Notes under the pieces: model-generated
Told to the model about the DNA's origin: nothing
The model's input: only the letters and a program-made list of their open reading frames with translations
Databases searched by the model: none
Translations under genes and position numbers: made by a program
DNA from: Antedon mediterranea
Taxonomy: Eukaryota > Echinodermata > Crinoidea > Comatulida > Antedonidae
Direction: 5' to 3'
NCBI RefSeq assembly: GCF_964355755.1
Contig: NC_092672.1
Location: 18,350,501-18,410,500, forward strand
DNA: 60,000 bases
Shown: positions 45,986-57,729 of the stretch, one piece after another
Numbering within the stretch: position 1 is the stretch's first letter
Layout: each line of letters begins with the position of its first letter

Positions 45986-46146
45986 TTTTTTTTACCCTTT
46001 ACAATGTCCCTCCTAGCCACACCCACCAAAAGAAACGCGCCAGACTGTCATTTCCATACATTGATATGTACGTAGATAATTGCCACATGCATAGAAATTG
46101 GTTAACTTTCCAGCTAGGTTGACCCCTCTGGGCTCCTGCTCTATTA

Positions 46147-46889
46147 GTATGTTGTATTAATATTACAATAAAGAAAGAAATAGGAAAATCTGACTTGTAG
46201 TTTTCGAAATATAGGGTCTAAATCATCGTCTAAAATGATCGTTTTTAGCCACGAAAGAAGTAAGTTGGGGCCTCAGTCGACAAAATATATAAAGTTGTTT
46301 AGTTAACAGAATTCGAACAAATTCATTCATTGCTTTAACTTTGTGTAGTACCGATCAGAGAGACCATGTGACTTTATGGTACACGCGCGAGAGAAAATAT
46401 TCCGCTGCCGGTTATTATGCGATTATGGCATTATGCACACCATTAATGAAGAGAGTACAAACATAGCAAATCAAATCATTAAAATGTGAAAACAAAGACC
46501 TGCCACTTTTAATGCTCCTACGAAAACATTTATACAAAATAAGAACAGAGTCTGCAATGGTTTCAGCACTATCATCGTTAGGAGAGTACTCTAGAGTTGG
46601 CTGCAGTCGATATCGTAATAGATCAAAGCGTATAGCCTATTGCGATTGCATGTCGAGGAGGACGAAGGAGCTTGGGAAGTGGGAGACCAACTAAAAAATC
46701 ACACGTAGGAAAATGGCTTTCTGCTAACATTTAAAGACACTTTCCCTACAATTTGTGACGTTTTTTAAAAATAATACATATATCACTTTAAAAACATTAA
46801 ACCAGGTTATTCCTTGTCTTAAATGTACGTCTTATGGTAATTTATGATAAAAAGTGAGAAACAATGCACTACCAAAGTAGCTCGCGGCG
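46147..46889. other. Spacer between the two large foldback elements
   Basis: No recognised gene. The 60-codon frame at 46512-46694 (arginine-rich, with YSRVGCSRYRNRSK) has no known relative. Confidence 0.3.
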
Positions 46890-47262
46890 ACTGACCTAGC
46901 TAGGCTTAGTTTTGTAGGCCTAGGTGGTGAACATCGGTAACGTACGAACATCGTACGCTAGCTATATACCTAGCCTGACGTTGTATAGTTGCTGCATTAA
47001 TTGTTTAATTAATTTCAATTTTTGCCAGACTCCGTTGATACAAATTGGGGAAAACCCGGTATTTTCGATGAAAAGTTAGGAGTCTTCCATTTGTTTTGGC
47101 CTCACGATTGATCAAAAAGTGGGTGAATTACAGAAGAAAAACAGAAAAATATCAATCCGCGCGCAATGCATTTTGGGATTTATAGCGGGCCGCTATAATT
47201 ATTAAAATCGACTTATTTTTCACATTTTTAACCATTCAAAGGCGAAAAAGGTTATCGCAATA
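46890..47262. repeat. Dispersed repeat, first part (interrupted copy)
   Basis: This is the complement of 30375-30660 with ~80-85% visible identity and one 60-bp extra segment (47150-47215). It continues at 52848-52925 beyond the inserted element. Confidence 0.75.
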
Positions 47263-47279
47263 CCCCATAAAAAATGAGA

Positions 47280-47790
47280 TCGGGATCCCGATCGGGATGC
47301 GGTGGAATCCCACCGGGATCGGCCGATCCCGGTGGGATTAGACGATCCCACCGGGACGAACTCGGGATTTTTTTTTCGCAATATCGGGATAGACGGGATT
47401 TTTGTAAGAATTGCGGGATTTTGTACGCAATATCGGGATCGTGTTTTTAGACTGCGGGATTTTGTACGCAACAACGGGGTTGGCGGGATTTTGTTTATAA
47501 AATTACGGGATTTTGTACGCAACATCGAAATTGGCGGGATTTTGTTTATAAAATTACGGGATTTTGTACGCAAGATCGGGATTTTATACGCAACATCGGG
47601 ATTTTATACGCAACATCGGGATTGGTGGGATTTTGTTTATAAAATTACGGGATTTTGTACGCAAGATCGGGATCGACAGGATTGTGTTTGTAGACACGGG
47701 ATTTTGTACGCAACATCAGGATTGGCGGGATTTTGTTTGTAAACGTACGGGATTTTGTACGCAACATCGGGATTTTGTACGCAGTATTTT
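47280..47790. repeat. CGGGATTTTGTACGCAACAT minisatellite (left arm)
   Basis: Irregular tandem copies of a ~20-bp word CGGGATTTTGTACGCAACAT alternate with GGCGGGATTTTGTTTATAAA. The outermost 80 bp are GC-rich CGGGATCCCG palindromes. Chance open frames across the array are an effect of the repeat. Confidence 0.85.
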
Positions 47791-47794
47791 AATT

Positions 47795-48441
47795 TCATTG
47801 GGTAATACAGTAATTTGTAACAGACGGTAAGTTATTATTTTATTACAGTTAATGTTGTTTTTGCTATGAATTGAGTTATTTTTGTTTTAAATACATGTAC
47901 TAATGATCAAACCAGCCGTGCATTCCTTTGTACAATAGTATTAATTCTAAAGACAATTTACTTTATGTACCGCACCTTTTGCTGCGCCGCCACGGCTACT
48001 TTGATCGTTATATAGTTAATCACATTATTATATCATTATTAACACCTCATCTTCAGTATACTAACAACGAGTTTATTTCTTATCGTATTATTATCATCAC
48101 ACTTACCTTACTATGTTTACGTTTTACACCTTACCTTTCGATTAACATTTTTATGACCAAGTTGAGTTGCTTTAATATGTTGAGGGTATTACGCTATTTG
48201 TTTACCAGCTGATGAGTGCAATATGCACTCCTGCATAGACAATGCATGTTTCGTTTTATGCAGGAGATCCGATCAATAGTTACCTCCAATAACATTAAGG
48301 ATCGAAACAGCCATGCATCATCAATAGTAAGCTTTTATTTTAAAAACATTTATGAGGTATTTTCTGAATTGTTTCCAGCAAAGATTAATTATTTATAAAA
48401 CACATGATGATGATGATGGCTGTCCTGGGAATAAACCCAGT
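47795..48441. repeat. Inner inverted-repeat arm, left
   Basis: This pairs with 50822-51445. Shared words (in complement) include GGTAAGTTATTATTT, TATGTACC.CACCTTTTGCTG, ATGAGTGCAATATGCACTCC and ATGCAGGAGATCC. The ends closest to the centre carry TCCTGGGATAAACCCA-like words. Confidence 0.85.
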
Positions 48442-49211
48442 TTTTTTTAATACTAATTTGTTAAAAATAATGTTTAAACAAATCCTGCAATTGCTAAGAG
48501 GTTGCTGTACGTTCACAGCAACCCAAGTGTCTTGCTGCAATGAATATACCGTCCAATGGCCCGGACGTAGGCCTACGTCTTGAAGTGATTTGAACGTTTA
48601 ATAATTAATATTGAATACGTTATTAAATGAATAAAATGTTGATGTTGTCATTGACTGTTATAGCTTTATTCTAGAATGGTAATTATTATAGTGAAATATG
48701 CAGATTACACGGGTATATAGAAATGAATTTGCTAACTGGTGCAAAACAATTATCTCGATATTATAATAAAAAGACAAATGAAATGATTTTTGACTTTCGT
48801 ACCTAATATGAGATTGATCCAATCACTAAAAGGAGAAAATTATGAGTAGGCCTAATCGTCTTGTATCCGTCATAATAAATGCAACAGGGCGTATTAATTT
48901 TTTTTTTTATTTTTGTACATTGTTTTTTATTTTCCATTTTAATATATATATATATATATATGAATGTGTATTAAATGTGTATTTTCTAGTGGAAAAAGAA
49001 TTATTCGAATAAACGCCCCGCTTTGAATAGGGAACCACTCCACTCCTCAATAGAACATCTTGGAATAAACGTACACGGACGTTTATTTATTTAATAATAA
49101 ATACACAATATTTTATTTGTAGTAGAATTCATTTATCTACAATTTACCAAGCATATCTAGGGGTTGATTATACATGTACCATGTTATTACACTATACGCC
49201 TGAAAGTGTCA

Positions 49212-49583
49212 ACATAGAAAGGAATGCTGCAGTCTCCTCGTTCAGTTAATTCACACAGTCACGTGGTCTGGCTTGTTGGACGGCTTTTTGTCGGCATCTC
49301 TCTGTGTAGAGCAGGTACCAAGATCTATATTTAGAAACTGACTGACTCTTTAGGCGTGGGAAGTTCTAGCGGAAAGTGGTTGTCTTGACGACATAGAAAG
49401 GAATGCTGCAGTCTCCTCGTTCAGGTCATTGAAAAAGTCACGTGGTCTGGCTTGTTGGACGGCTTTAATTGTCGGCATCTCTTTTGTGTAGACTGTAAAG
49501 CAGGTACCAAGATCTATATTTAGAAACTGACTCGACTCTTTAGGCGTAGGAAGTTCTAGCGGAAAGTGGGTGTCTTGACGACA
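49212..49583. repeat. Direct duplication, 2 x ~180-190 bp
   Basis: Units at 49212-49390 and 49391-49583 share ACATAGAAAGGAATGCTGCA, CACGTGGTCTGGCTTGTTGG and GGCGT.GGAAGTTCTAGCGG. Small indels distinguish them. They lie in the centre of the foldback element and contain an E-box-like CACGTG. Confidence 0.85.
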
Positions 49584-50821
49584 GCTTTAAGCATTCATTG
49601 TTTTATGGAATGGGATTTCCTAAGTAAAAACCCTTAAATTTACAATTTTGTTTGTATTATTTTGACATAGGCCTAAGATTAGTACTCCAGAGTAACAGCA
49701 TCACACCAGGAGTTAGTAATTAGACACGTTAGTATGGCCTGTAATTAATTATCATAACAAAATAATAATTTTAAGAACGTGCTTGTGAAAATAGCACGCA
49801 GCGCGCGATGGGAACTTGCGTACGCGCGCATCTCTTTCCCGCCTTGATTTAAATTTGTAACCAGACCACAGCAATTCTGGCCGGCTAGCGATGACGTACA
49901 ACGCATTCAAACCGTAGGTGTTTTTGATAAATTCATAGATTTATTCGTTGTGATTATTTATTAATTACACCTTATTGTTATACCCTATCATAGTGGCTCC
50001 TTTAGTTGAAATATAGGGCCTAGAAGCTCATATTTGTGTAGCATATATTGCAAGTCAAAAAAGTACAGTATTTTAGCCTGCCTCCTCTCCTTCCTCATCA
50101 TCAGTAGTCTAGCCTACAACCGGCCCCCGGGAACCGGCCCCGCTCCCGTGCGTCGTAGGCCTCCTCCCTCCGCCTATTTGATACTAGGCCTTTGATACTA
50201 AGCTTTAATAGGTCTATATATTACAGTATTGTTATTTTGGTCTCTCCAGACACAATGGGAAAACTATTTTGTGCATATTAATAAATGTTTATCGTAGGCC
50301 TACACCACCATACTTAATATAATATTATGAATATTGCTTTGTGTAAAATTAAAAAGGACTTGAACTTGGAGTAAACAGGCAGATGAGAAGTACTAATAGG
50401 CCTAGTAGTAGTAGGCCTATTCCTATCCATATCTATAGCCTAGGCTAGGCCTAATTCGGAAAAATTGAGGATCCGATGAATGATGATGAAGAAGGAACAG
50501 GCAAGTTAGGTTAGCCTACTACTAGACCTATACATGAATGGGTAAACTAGGCCTATAAATAACACGATCAGAATATTTATGATTGTAAAGGGGCAAAATA
50601 TTTTCTAAGGTAAGTTATACTTAGGCCTATAGGCTATCTATTTAGAATTTGAAGGATTATTGTTTTTAAAAGAAATGTAATTACTAACTGTAAACGTATA
50701 AACGGTAAACAAAAAAACACATACGTATCTGATTAGGCCTATATATAATATATTGCGCTTTTCGTTATATTTGTAGGAGTCATTGCAAAAACAACATTAG
50801 ATGAAAAACACTTTTTGAAAT

Positions 50822-51445
50822 TGAAATGGGTTTATCCCAGGACAACCATATCATCACCTTCATTTAATTTGTTTAGAAAATGTTCGAAAATTACTTTTTA
50901 AAAAGTGTTGTTTTACATTAATTACTGAGAATTTATTAATTGGAAATATTATCGATGATGTTATGGCTGTTTCGATCCTTACAGTTAGGGAGGTGGCTAT
51001 TGATTGGATCTCCTGCATAAAACGAAACATGCATTGTCTATGCAGGAGTGCATATTGCACTCATCAGCTGGTAAACCAATAGCGTAATACCCTCAACATA
51101 TTAAAGCAACTCAACTTGGTCATAAACATGTTAATCGAAAGGTATGGTGTAAAACGTAAACATAGTAAGGTAAGTGTGATGATAATAATACGATAAGAAA
51201 TCAACTCGTTGTTAGTATTACTAAAGATGAGGTGTTAAATAATGATATAATAATGTAATTAACTATATAACGATCAAAGTAGCCGTGGCGGCCCAGCAAA
51301 AGGTGTGGTACATAAAGTAAACTGTCTTTAGAATTAATACTGCTGGTACATGTATTTAAAACAAAAATAACTCAATTCAAAGCAAAAACAACATTAACCC
51401 TAATCAAATAATAACTTACCGTCTGTTACAAATTACTGTCTTTCC
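50822..51445. repeat. Inner inverted-repeat arm, right
   Basis: Complement of 47795-48441. The arms differ by scattered substitutions and small gaps, so the duplication is not brand new. Confidence 0.85.
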
Positions 51446-52129
51446 TATAGCTTAATACCCTCAACAAGTTAACAAAACTCAACTTGGTCATCCAATATCG
51501 TAAAAACAATGAAAACCTATTCAATAATATAAAAAAACTCCAAAGTGTTGTTTTAACTCGTTATTAAATCATAAACAACAAATCGTAAAAGATGGAACAC
51601 TGATAATAATGCCGGATGAGTATTGCAGAGGGTTTTGAAAATCTCATATTTTTTGGCTATATTGTATTACTATGACATATTATCCTACATCGGCAGATCG
51701 GTGTTCAATCATTTACGATATTAATACAAATAATTATTTAGAATAAATAATGGACATTGTTAGTAAAACAAAAAACTTATCACATATTTTATTCTGAAAT
51801 AAAAGAAAAAAATATCAGACAACCAAAATGTTGCCAATTACTACCGATAACAATGAATCAGTTTAATCATCATTTTAGTGTAAGATTTAAGCAAAATATT
51901 ACCGTAATGAAATTTGTATATTTACTTTTATAACAGATTTCTTTTAATTTCTAGATGTCTTTCCTTCATGGCGTAAAGAGTTCGGTAGAATCACAGTATT
52001 TCAGAACGGGAGTACCGACCAGGATTTTCTATTTATAAGTCTAAATTTTGGCGGGATTAAATGTATTCGGCATAGTCGTCTTAAATTTACATCTCGATTT
52101 TTTGGCGAAATTTTAATCGGGATAATGCG

Positions 52130-52830
52130 CAAAAACGAATTTTAACCGGGGTATCGATCGGGGTTCTTGGCGGGATCCCGATCGATATCCCGGTTAAAAA
52201 TCCCGTTCGTTTTTGCGCATTATCCCGATTACAATTTCACCGATGATCGACCGAAATTCCCGACCAAAAATCCCGATTTTTCGTGAATCCCGATAAAAAT
52301 CACGATGAAAATCCCGATACGGAATGAGTAATCGGGATTCCCAAAAGATCGGGACGTCGTCCGGGACCCCGATATTTTCGACCGAAATTCCCGACCAAAA
52401 ATCCCGATTTTTCGTGAATCCCGATGAAAAATCCCGATACGGGATGGGTAATCGGGATTCCCAAAAGATCGGGACGTCGTCCGGGATCCCGATATTTTCG
52501 ACCGAAATTCCCGACCAAAAATCCCGATTTTTCGTGAATCCCGATGAAAATCCCGATACGGGATGGGTAATCGGGAAATCCCAAAAATCGGGACGTCGTT
52601 CGAGATCCCGATATTTTCGACCGAAATTCCCGACCAAAAATCCCGATTTTTCGTGAATCCCGATAAAAATCCCGATATGGATGGGTAATCGGGATTCCCA
52701 AAAGATCGGGACGTCAATCGGGATCCCGATATTTTCGACCGAAATTCCCGACCAAAAATTTCGGTCGAAAATATCGGGATCACGGCGAGATCCCGGCGGG
52801 ATCCCGACCGTGATATCGGCGGGATCCCGG
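52130..52830. repeat. ~120-bp tandem repeat rich in TCCCGAT (right arm)
   Basis: Units with GACCGAAATTCCCGACCAAA start near 52247, 52379, 52499, 52618 and 52737 (spacing about 118-132). Each contains AAAAGATCGGGACGTC and is itself built from TCCCGAT words. The period is near a multiple of three and there are few stops, which explains the long minus-strand frames. Confidence 0.85.
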
Positions 52831-52847
52831 ATGTTTTTTCTATAGGG

Positions 52848-52925
52848 TAGGACCATATAATATTATTTTTACATTAAATATAGTTTGTGATCTTAAAATA
52901 TATCTAAAAAACGTAGGGAAGGTGT
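52848..52925. repeat. Dispersed repeat, second part (interrupted copy)
   Basis: This is the complement of 30296-30374 (GACCATATA..., TTTTTACATTAAAT, AAAAAACGTAGGGAA). It completes the copy begun at 46890. Confidence 0.75.
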
Positions 52926-53107
52926 CTTTAAGCATTCAGAGAAAGACAGTTATTGAATGGAGGAACTATATATTTCCTCCATGGTTATTGCTATTATTAA
53001 ACAATGAGAAAGTAAGATGAGACCCACAACATAATAATATGCCAATGTTTTCTTCTTTTTTTTCTCTGGATTTTTTGCGGGAACAAAAATAAAGTAAAAT
53101 TAAATTT

Positions 53108-53378
53108 TAGGTTAGAGTATACCATATAGAATGTCCATCCAAGGGTCTTGGGCAAAATTGTTTATGTCACTTTGAAATTTTGCCCTTTAACACACACAAA
53201 TATCCATATATTCAATCACAAAGATGGGGATAGGGAAAACAAATTCACGGTTTTTGTCACTTTGAGTTTTGTTATGATAATTAAAATTAACAGAGGCTTA
53301 CTTTAATAACTACTGTTCATTGTAGTTAAAGAATCAAGTCGATAACGATGACATCATGATGTAAGAATCCAAGATGGC
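53108..53378. repeat. Inverted repeat, left arm (partner 57064-57345)
   Basis: Words shared with the complement of 57064-57345 are ATACCATATAGAATGT, AAAGATGGGGATAGGGAAAA, TAACTACTGTTCATTGTAGT and GATGTAAGAATCCAAGATG. The 3.7 kb between the arms contains the minus-strand fragments described below, so both may bound one decayed transposon. Confidence 0.8.
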
Positions 53379-53601
53379 GTCCAATTTGGCGCGGAAAAAA
53401 ATCAGTATATTGAAAATTGCGGGTTTTTTGTTGTTGTTAACGATCTGTGTAAATAAATCCATACACGATTATACTACTGTAAACTACACAATAAAGTCCA
53501 AAAAACAGTCCATCTTAAACGGGGATCCATCAACTGAGTCAAGATTGGGTCGTTTTCACAAGAGGATATACGCAGATATCACACCGGCTAGTACGATGTA
53601 G
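53374..53601 (+). CDS. Small open frame with a hydrophobic N-terminus (uncertain)
   Basis: The 75-codon frame starts AAGATGGCG, a good initiation context, at the inner end of the inverted repeat. Residues about 13-27 (ILKIAGFLLLLTICV) form a hydrophobic segment that could be a signal anchor, followed by a polar tail. No family is recognised and it may be fortuitous. Confidence 0.25.
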   Translation: MASNLARKKISILKIAGFLLLLTICVNKSIHDYTTVNYTIKSKKQSILNGDPSTESRLGRFHKRIYADITPASTM

Positions 53602-53848
53602 CAATAGCTTCTGCCTTTGCCTAGTGCATCGGGTCTACTACCACTAGACTGCAAAGAAAACGGCCCTTCTTGAGTCTGAAGAGGTAATCCCCATTTTACA
53701 CCACATACTTAATCATTAACAAATGAATGACCCTCTATTGAAAAATATATTAAATTGAATTTGTTTTATGCAAATGGTAGGTTTCAGTGCCAACAATTAA
53801 CACATTTACAGGTAACACCATGGCATCCTCCACAAGCTTCTACACATT

Positions 53849-54106
53849 TTATTCCATGCTTGAAACAGGTACACAGGTTAGTGCCACATTGTTTGGCATT
53901 TTTAACCAGCCACCAATACCATCGACAACACGCATTTGATTACCTGATGGGATAATCTCTCCTACATCAACATATAGTGCGTCAGTCAATTCAGACTTCA
54001 CTGCCTTTCTAATTAAATTGTCTTTAAACAAAGATGGGGTTTCTATACACATTTCCCATTGATAATACTGTTCCAAGTTTTCTCCAATTGTTACTGCAGT
54101 TTGCAT
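53849..54106 (-). pseudogene. Transposon-type protein fragment
   Basis: The minus-strand frame reads YYQWEMCIETPSLFKDNLIR, KAVKSELTDAL and MRVVDGIGG. The pattern 'PSLF-[DE]-x-R-K-x-x-K-S-x-L' followed by a VVDGG-like word is one I associate with the central part of a repeat-borne invertebrate protein, similar in kind to that inside the 40650-46143 element. Only about 80 codons are present. A further minus-strand frame (54506-54700) may belong to the same gene. Confidence 0.35.
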
Positions 54107-55670
54107 GTAGTTATTTATATTATTGTTTCTTTTGATCTAAGTTTAATTAAGTTTCTTCCCTTGAATATTGCATTCTCATTTACATATTACTTTACATAAT
54201 AACTTTACAAGTGTGCACAGTGTGCTGTTTTCCTTTGTTTTCCTTTGTCCTGATTTTCTTTTGTTCTGTTCAGTTGTTGTTTGCCTGTGCAAGGGTACAG
54301 GTCTGTGCAAGTGCATAAGCAGCCATTATTTTTCTTTTCAGTTAATACTTTTATTTATACTGTACATTAAAAACAAAGAATCAACAGCAGCTGACCTAAC
54401 TGGTAAATCCAATTAAACCAATCCTTTGAGAGATTGCCGAACACAAACTGAAAAGAATCGCTGCATCAACGTGAAGTGTCTTTTTTTGCCTCAAAGTTTT
54501 AGGTCTTAAAAGGTGCTACTTTTTTGTGATCTCTTCATTTTCGCAGCGTTGTATGATACATTGTCAAGCTTCTTCTGTAGGACAGCTTCAGTAATATCGC
54601 AGTTTATATTATCTGCACTTTCTGCAGTTAATCCAATTAATGTAGTAGTTATAATTATAATAATATTTATTCGGCAAAAGTTTATAAAAGTACATTTCAC
54701 AATTCATCTTGCCAGGAGCAAGTAATAGGCATGAGCCCAAACAGAAAACTGCTCTTTCTCCATCAAAAAAGTAGAACACAGTAACAGTAAAGAACGTGTG
54801 TTCACACAGGAATGGATGTCTGTAATGAGACAATCCAAGAGTTGGATCTATAAATTAGCTGTTCTGAACTTTGATGATAATGAACTCTTTAACTATTCAA
54901 TATATCTATCTAGCAACCCAATACTTTAAAGCTTATAATACTTTGATTAATTTTTCTGAATTGCAATTCATAATAGATTTGTAAAGCTTCTGTTGCAGTC
55001 AGTTGACTTTGCTGGACTCATTTATAAGATCAACACTATCATCAGGATTTACAATATATGCTGGCAATAAGATTAACAAATAGCTTTGTGCTTAAGCATG
55101 CGTCTAGAAGATACAGAGCTCGTAATGCCAGTGCAATTGCCTTGCCAGATAATAATTATATGCACGATGGCATTAGGACCAAATGTCTAGCCGAGGGCCT
55201 CATCAATTCCTGATCCTCGTATCGTATGAAATATATTAAATATTGCACTCATTAGAGTGTGAAACGTACTTGGTTGTAGCGATTTCAACAATGAAGAGCG
55301 GTTGATCAAATGTTGCAGATGTATTTGGTAGTTTTAGTTTAGTAACTTAGTCTTGTATATATGACAATGTAGAGTAAATGCAGGTTTCATCACTAGGATT
55401 CAGTTCAATAATTGGAAGTGATTTCCCTAATCTACAAATAGACATTGACGCGGTAGCGCGTTTGTGTCTAAACTGTAAAACTGTTTTCTAGCGGGTAGAG
55501 CCATTCACGCATTCATTTAAGCTAAAAAACTACAGTAGCATGGGAAGTCCTAACAAATTCAGTAAACAAGAGGAGCTGTGTCTTTTTAACTAGCAAGTTG
55601 GGGTTATTTTCAACCGACTTATCACAATCAATTTTTTCCTCCATATGGTTAACACAGAACCTCCTATACA
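54107..55670. other. Interval with scattered minus-strand coding hints
   Basis: Minus-strand stretches around 55090-55230 (ALALRALYLLDACLSTKL in one frame) and 54506-54700 look weakly protein-like but lack recognisable motifs. They may belong to the decayed element bounded by the inverted repeat at 53108 and 57345. Confidence 0.25.
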
Positions 55671-55833
55671 ATAAAATGAAATCGGACTGAATTTTGTAGA
55701 TTATCATTAATGTGGAACTTAACATAAAAAAAGAAAAAAATAGGTATTTTTTCCACTTTATGTATAATTTTTACTTACTACCATGATAAATATAAAGTTG
55801 GCACATGGTACTAAACATTATATTTCATTAGAG
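55671..55833. repeat. Dispersed repeat, copy 1 (direct)
   Basis: Matches 57432-57592 in the same orientation: CGGACTGAATTTTGTA-like start, CATAAAAAAAGAAAAAAATA, TTACTTACTACCATGATAAA and ending ATTATATTTCATTAG. One copy is inside and one just outside the inverted-repeat pair. Confidence 0.85.
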
Positions 55834-57063
55834 GCCTACTTCATTCGTAACAACACAAGAGCCTGGGGGAAATGTTTTACTACAAAATAAAAACAACAGA
55901 AATTTGGCTGTACTATATTTAAAAAAAAATTAATACGGAGGTACAGTATGTTTTATTTACAGCTAATTTTATTAGGCCGAGATCTATCATCTAAGCCTGT
56001 GTATACAATGGAAATAATGATAAAAACATGTGGGTAAGAGCACATGAATATGCAACTAAACAACCTGAATGACACACTTCCATTGTAATGGTAATCATAC
56101 GCTATGGGTATGAACACTCTGTGGTTTGTAATGTGACCTTGCTAGTAACGTTGTACACTAAAACCGTCTAACGCCAAAGGTCTGAACATAGTCTTAATGT
56201 ATCACCCATTTAACACATTGATGCCTAAGTATATTTTGCTCCCTAGGACCTAAAAAGCAGATGTCACATAATTAACCACAACTTTTTTTCTAGAGACAGA
56301 AAGTAAAAAAGAAAAAAAATGCCAAGGACATTGGCTTTTTAAATGTGTTATCAAATTTGTGTTACGACTTTTGACGGAGTATGGATTATGCAAATTTTTG
56401 AAAAGAATTAGGAAAATTACTTAAAATATTTAATCTATCTTTGACTACCAAATGCATAAAATTGTTAAGAGTTTGAAAAAATATTTCATGCCCATGATGC
56501 ATGTGACATGTCAGGGTTCATATTACAGATCAAAGGTAAACAAAATGGCGCAGCCACGACTTTGCTCCATAGAAAAGTTTAACATTTTTACACGGAAATA
56601 AGATGATTTAGACACAACTGATATATAATATTTATTTATTATATATTTATTGTATACAAGCTTAAAAAATTGTGATTATTACAAATAATGATGGATTTTA
56701 GATTTTTACGTCTATAACACGCCCGTCGTGTTTCAAACAGCGTGCTTTGAAAAACAAACTCGATTCAACAATTGTTGGAATCATGTTCTTTTTTTTTTAA
56801 GTTGAGAGCATTTTGTATAATTTTTTGTCACGTTTCATGCACAACAAACTGCGCATGTAAATTCGGTTTAATTTTATTTATTTACAATTTGTTTACAATG
56901 ACCTTGACTTTCAACCTCACAAGCGCTTTAACCGCTTATCGGGGTTAAGATGGACTGTTTGAGAGAATAGTAATACTGTATAAAACCGTGTATGGATTTA
57001 TGTATACATCTTTAATGACAAAAATCCCTACAATTTTCAATCAATTTCTTTCGGCCAAAATGA
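55834..57063. other. AT-rich interval, no recognised gene
   Basis: I found no coding or repeat structure that I can support here. Confidence 0.3.
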
Positions 57064-57345
57064 ACATCATCTTGGATTCTTACATCATGATGTCATCATT
57101 ATCGACTTGATTCTTCAACTACAATGAACAGTAGTTATTAAAGTAAGCCTCTGTTGATTTTAATTATCATAACACAACTCAAAGTGACAAAAACTGTGAA
57201 TTTGTTTTCCCTATCCCCATCTTTGTGAGTGAATATATGGATATGGATAAAGGGCAACATTTCATAGTGACATAACAAATTTTTCCCAAGATCGTGGAAT
57301 GATTTTTTTTTTACATTCTATATGGTATATACTCTATAAAAGAAA
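57064..57345. repeat. Inverted repeat, right arm (partner 53108-53378)
   Basis: Complement of the left arm with about 90% visible identity in the inner 200 bp, less toward the outer end near CATTCTATATGGTATA. Confidence 0.8.
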
Positions 57346-57431
57346 GACTAAAGATTAATTTTCCTAGACTTATTTCTCAAATGTGCATATCTATTTTTCT
57401 GCACCCAGGCTATATTAGCCATGATAAACAA

Positions 57432-57592
57432 AGATCAATCAGACTGAATTTTGTATATTATTATTAATGTGAAACTTTAACATAAAAAAAGAAAAAAATA
57501 GGCATTTTTTCTACTTTAAGTATAATTTTTACTTACTACCATGATAAATATAAAGTTGGCCCATGGTACTAAACATTATATTTCATTAGGTA
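57432..57592. repeat. Dispersed repeat, copy 2 (direct)
   Basis: Second copy of 55671-55833, differing by about a dozen substitutions. Confidence 0.85.
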
Positions 57593-57729
57593 TTTTGTTT
57601 TTTAAAATTTGTTATATGTAACAACCAATAGACACGTTGCTCGCTTGCGACTAATCAGCAAATAGTGGGTATAGATTTGCAAACAAACCGAACACCGCTC
57701 TCGCCTAGTGCGTGTTGAAGCATAGCGAA

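Larger units (their letters stand above)
40650..46143. mobile_element. 5.5-kb foldback DNA transposon with tandem-repeat arms (TTA TSD)
   Basis: The left end TAGACCAGGAGCCCAGAGG and the complement of the right end (TAGAGCAGGAGCCCAGAGG) match almost base for base. The match continues through TTAACCAATTTCTATGCATG and GACAGTCTGGCGCG. TTA flanks both ends (40647-40649 and 46144-46146). The arms (40650-about 41620; about 44940-46143) consist mainly of ~146-bp tandem units, and a transposase-like pseudogene fills the centre. A 3-bp TTA duplication fits Harbinger or Academ. The cysteine-rich protein favours the latter, but this is inference. Confidence 0.75.
47263..52847. mobile_element. 5.6-kb foldback DNA element with minisatellite-capped arms (TA TSD)
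   Basis: TA flanks both ends (47261-47262, 52848-52849), and the paralogous empty site at 30296-30660 has the single TA. The ends CCCCATAAAAAATGAG and (complement of the right end) CCCTATAGAAAAAACATC are followed by CGGGATCCCG on both sides. Outer arms are CGGGAT-rich minisatellites of different design (47280-47790; 52130-52830). Inner arms are unique-sequence inverted repeats: 47795-48441 pairs with 50822-51445. The centre (48442-50821) has no recognised gene. The right arm is longer than the left by some 0.7 kb (51446-52130). No transposase was found, so it is probably non-autonomous. Confidence 0.75.

Noticed and set aside
47302-47742. 146-codon plus-strand open frame
   Set aside because: It is the translation of the CGGGATTTTGTACGCAACAT minisatellite, without start context or family resemblance.
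47390-47790. CRISPR-like array of spaced 20-bp repeats
   Set aside because: The spacers are themselves repeats, units are irregular, and the DNA is eukaryotic.
52194-52856. 220-codon minus-strand open frame
   Set aside because: It lies wholly in a ~120-bp minisatellite with a period near a multiple of three; the protein is just the translated repeat.
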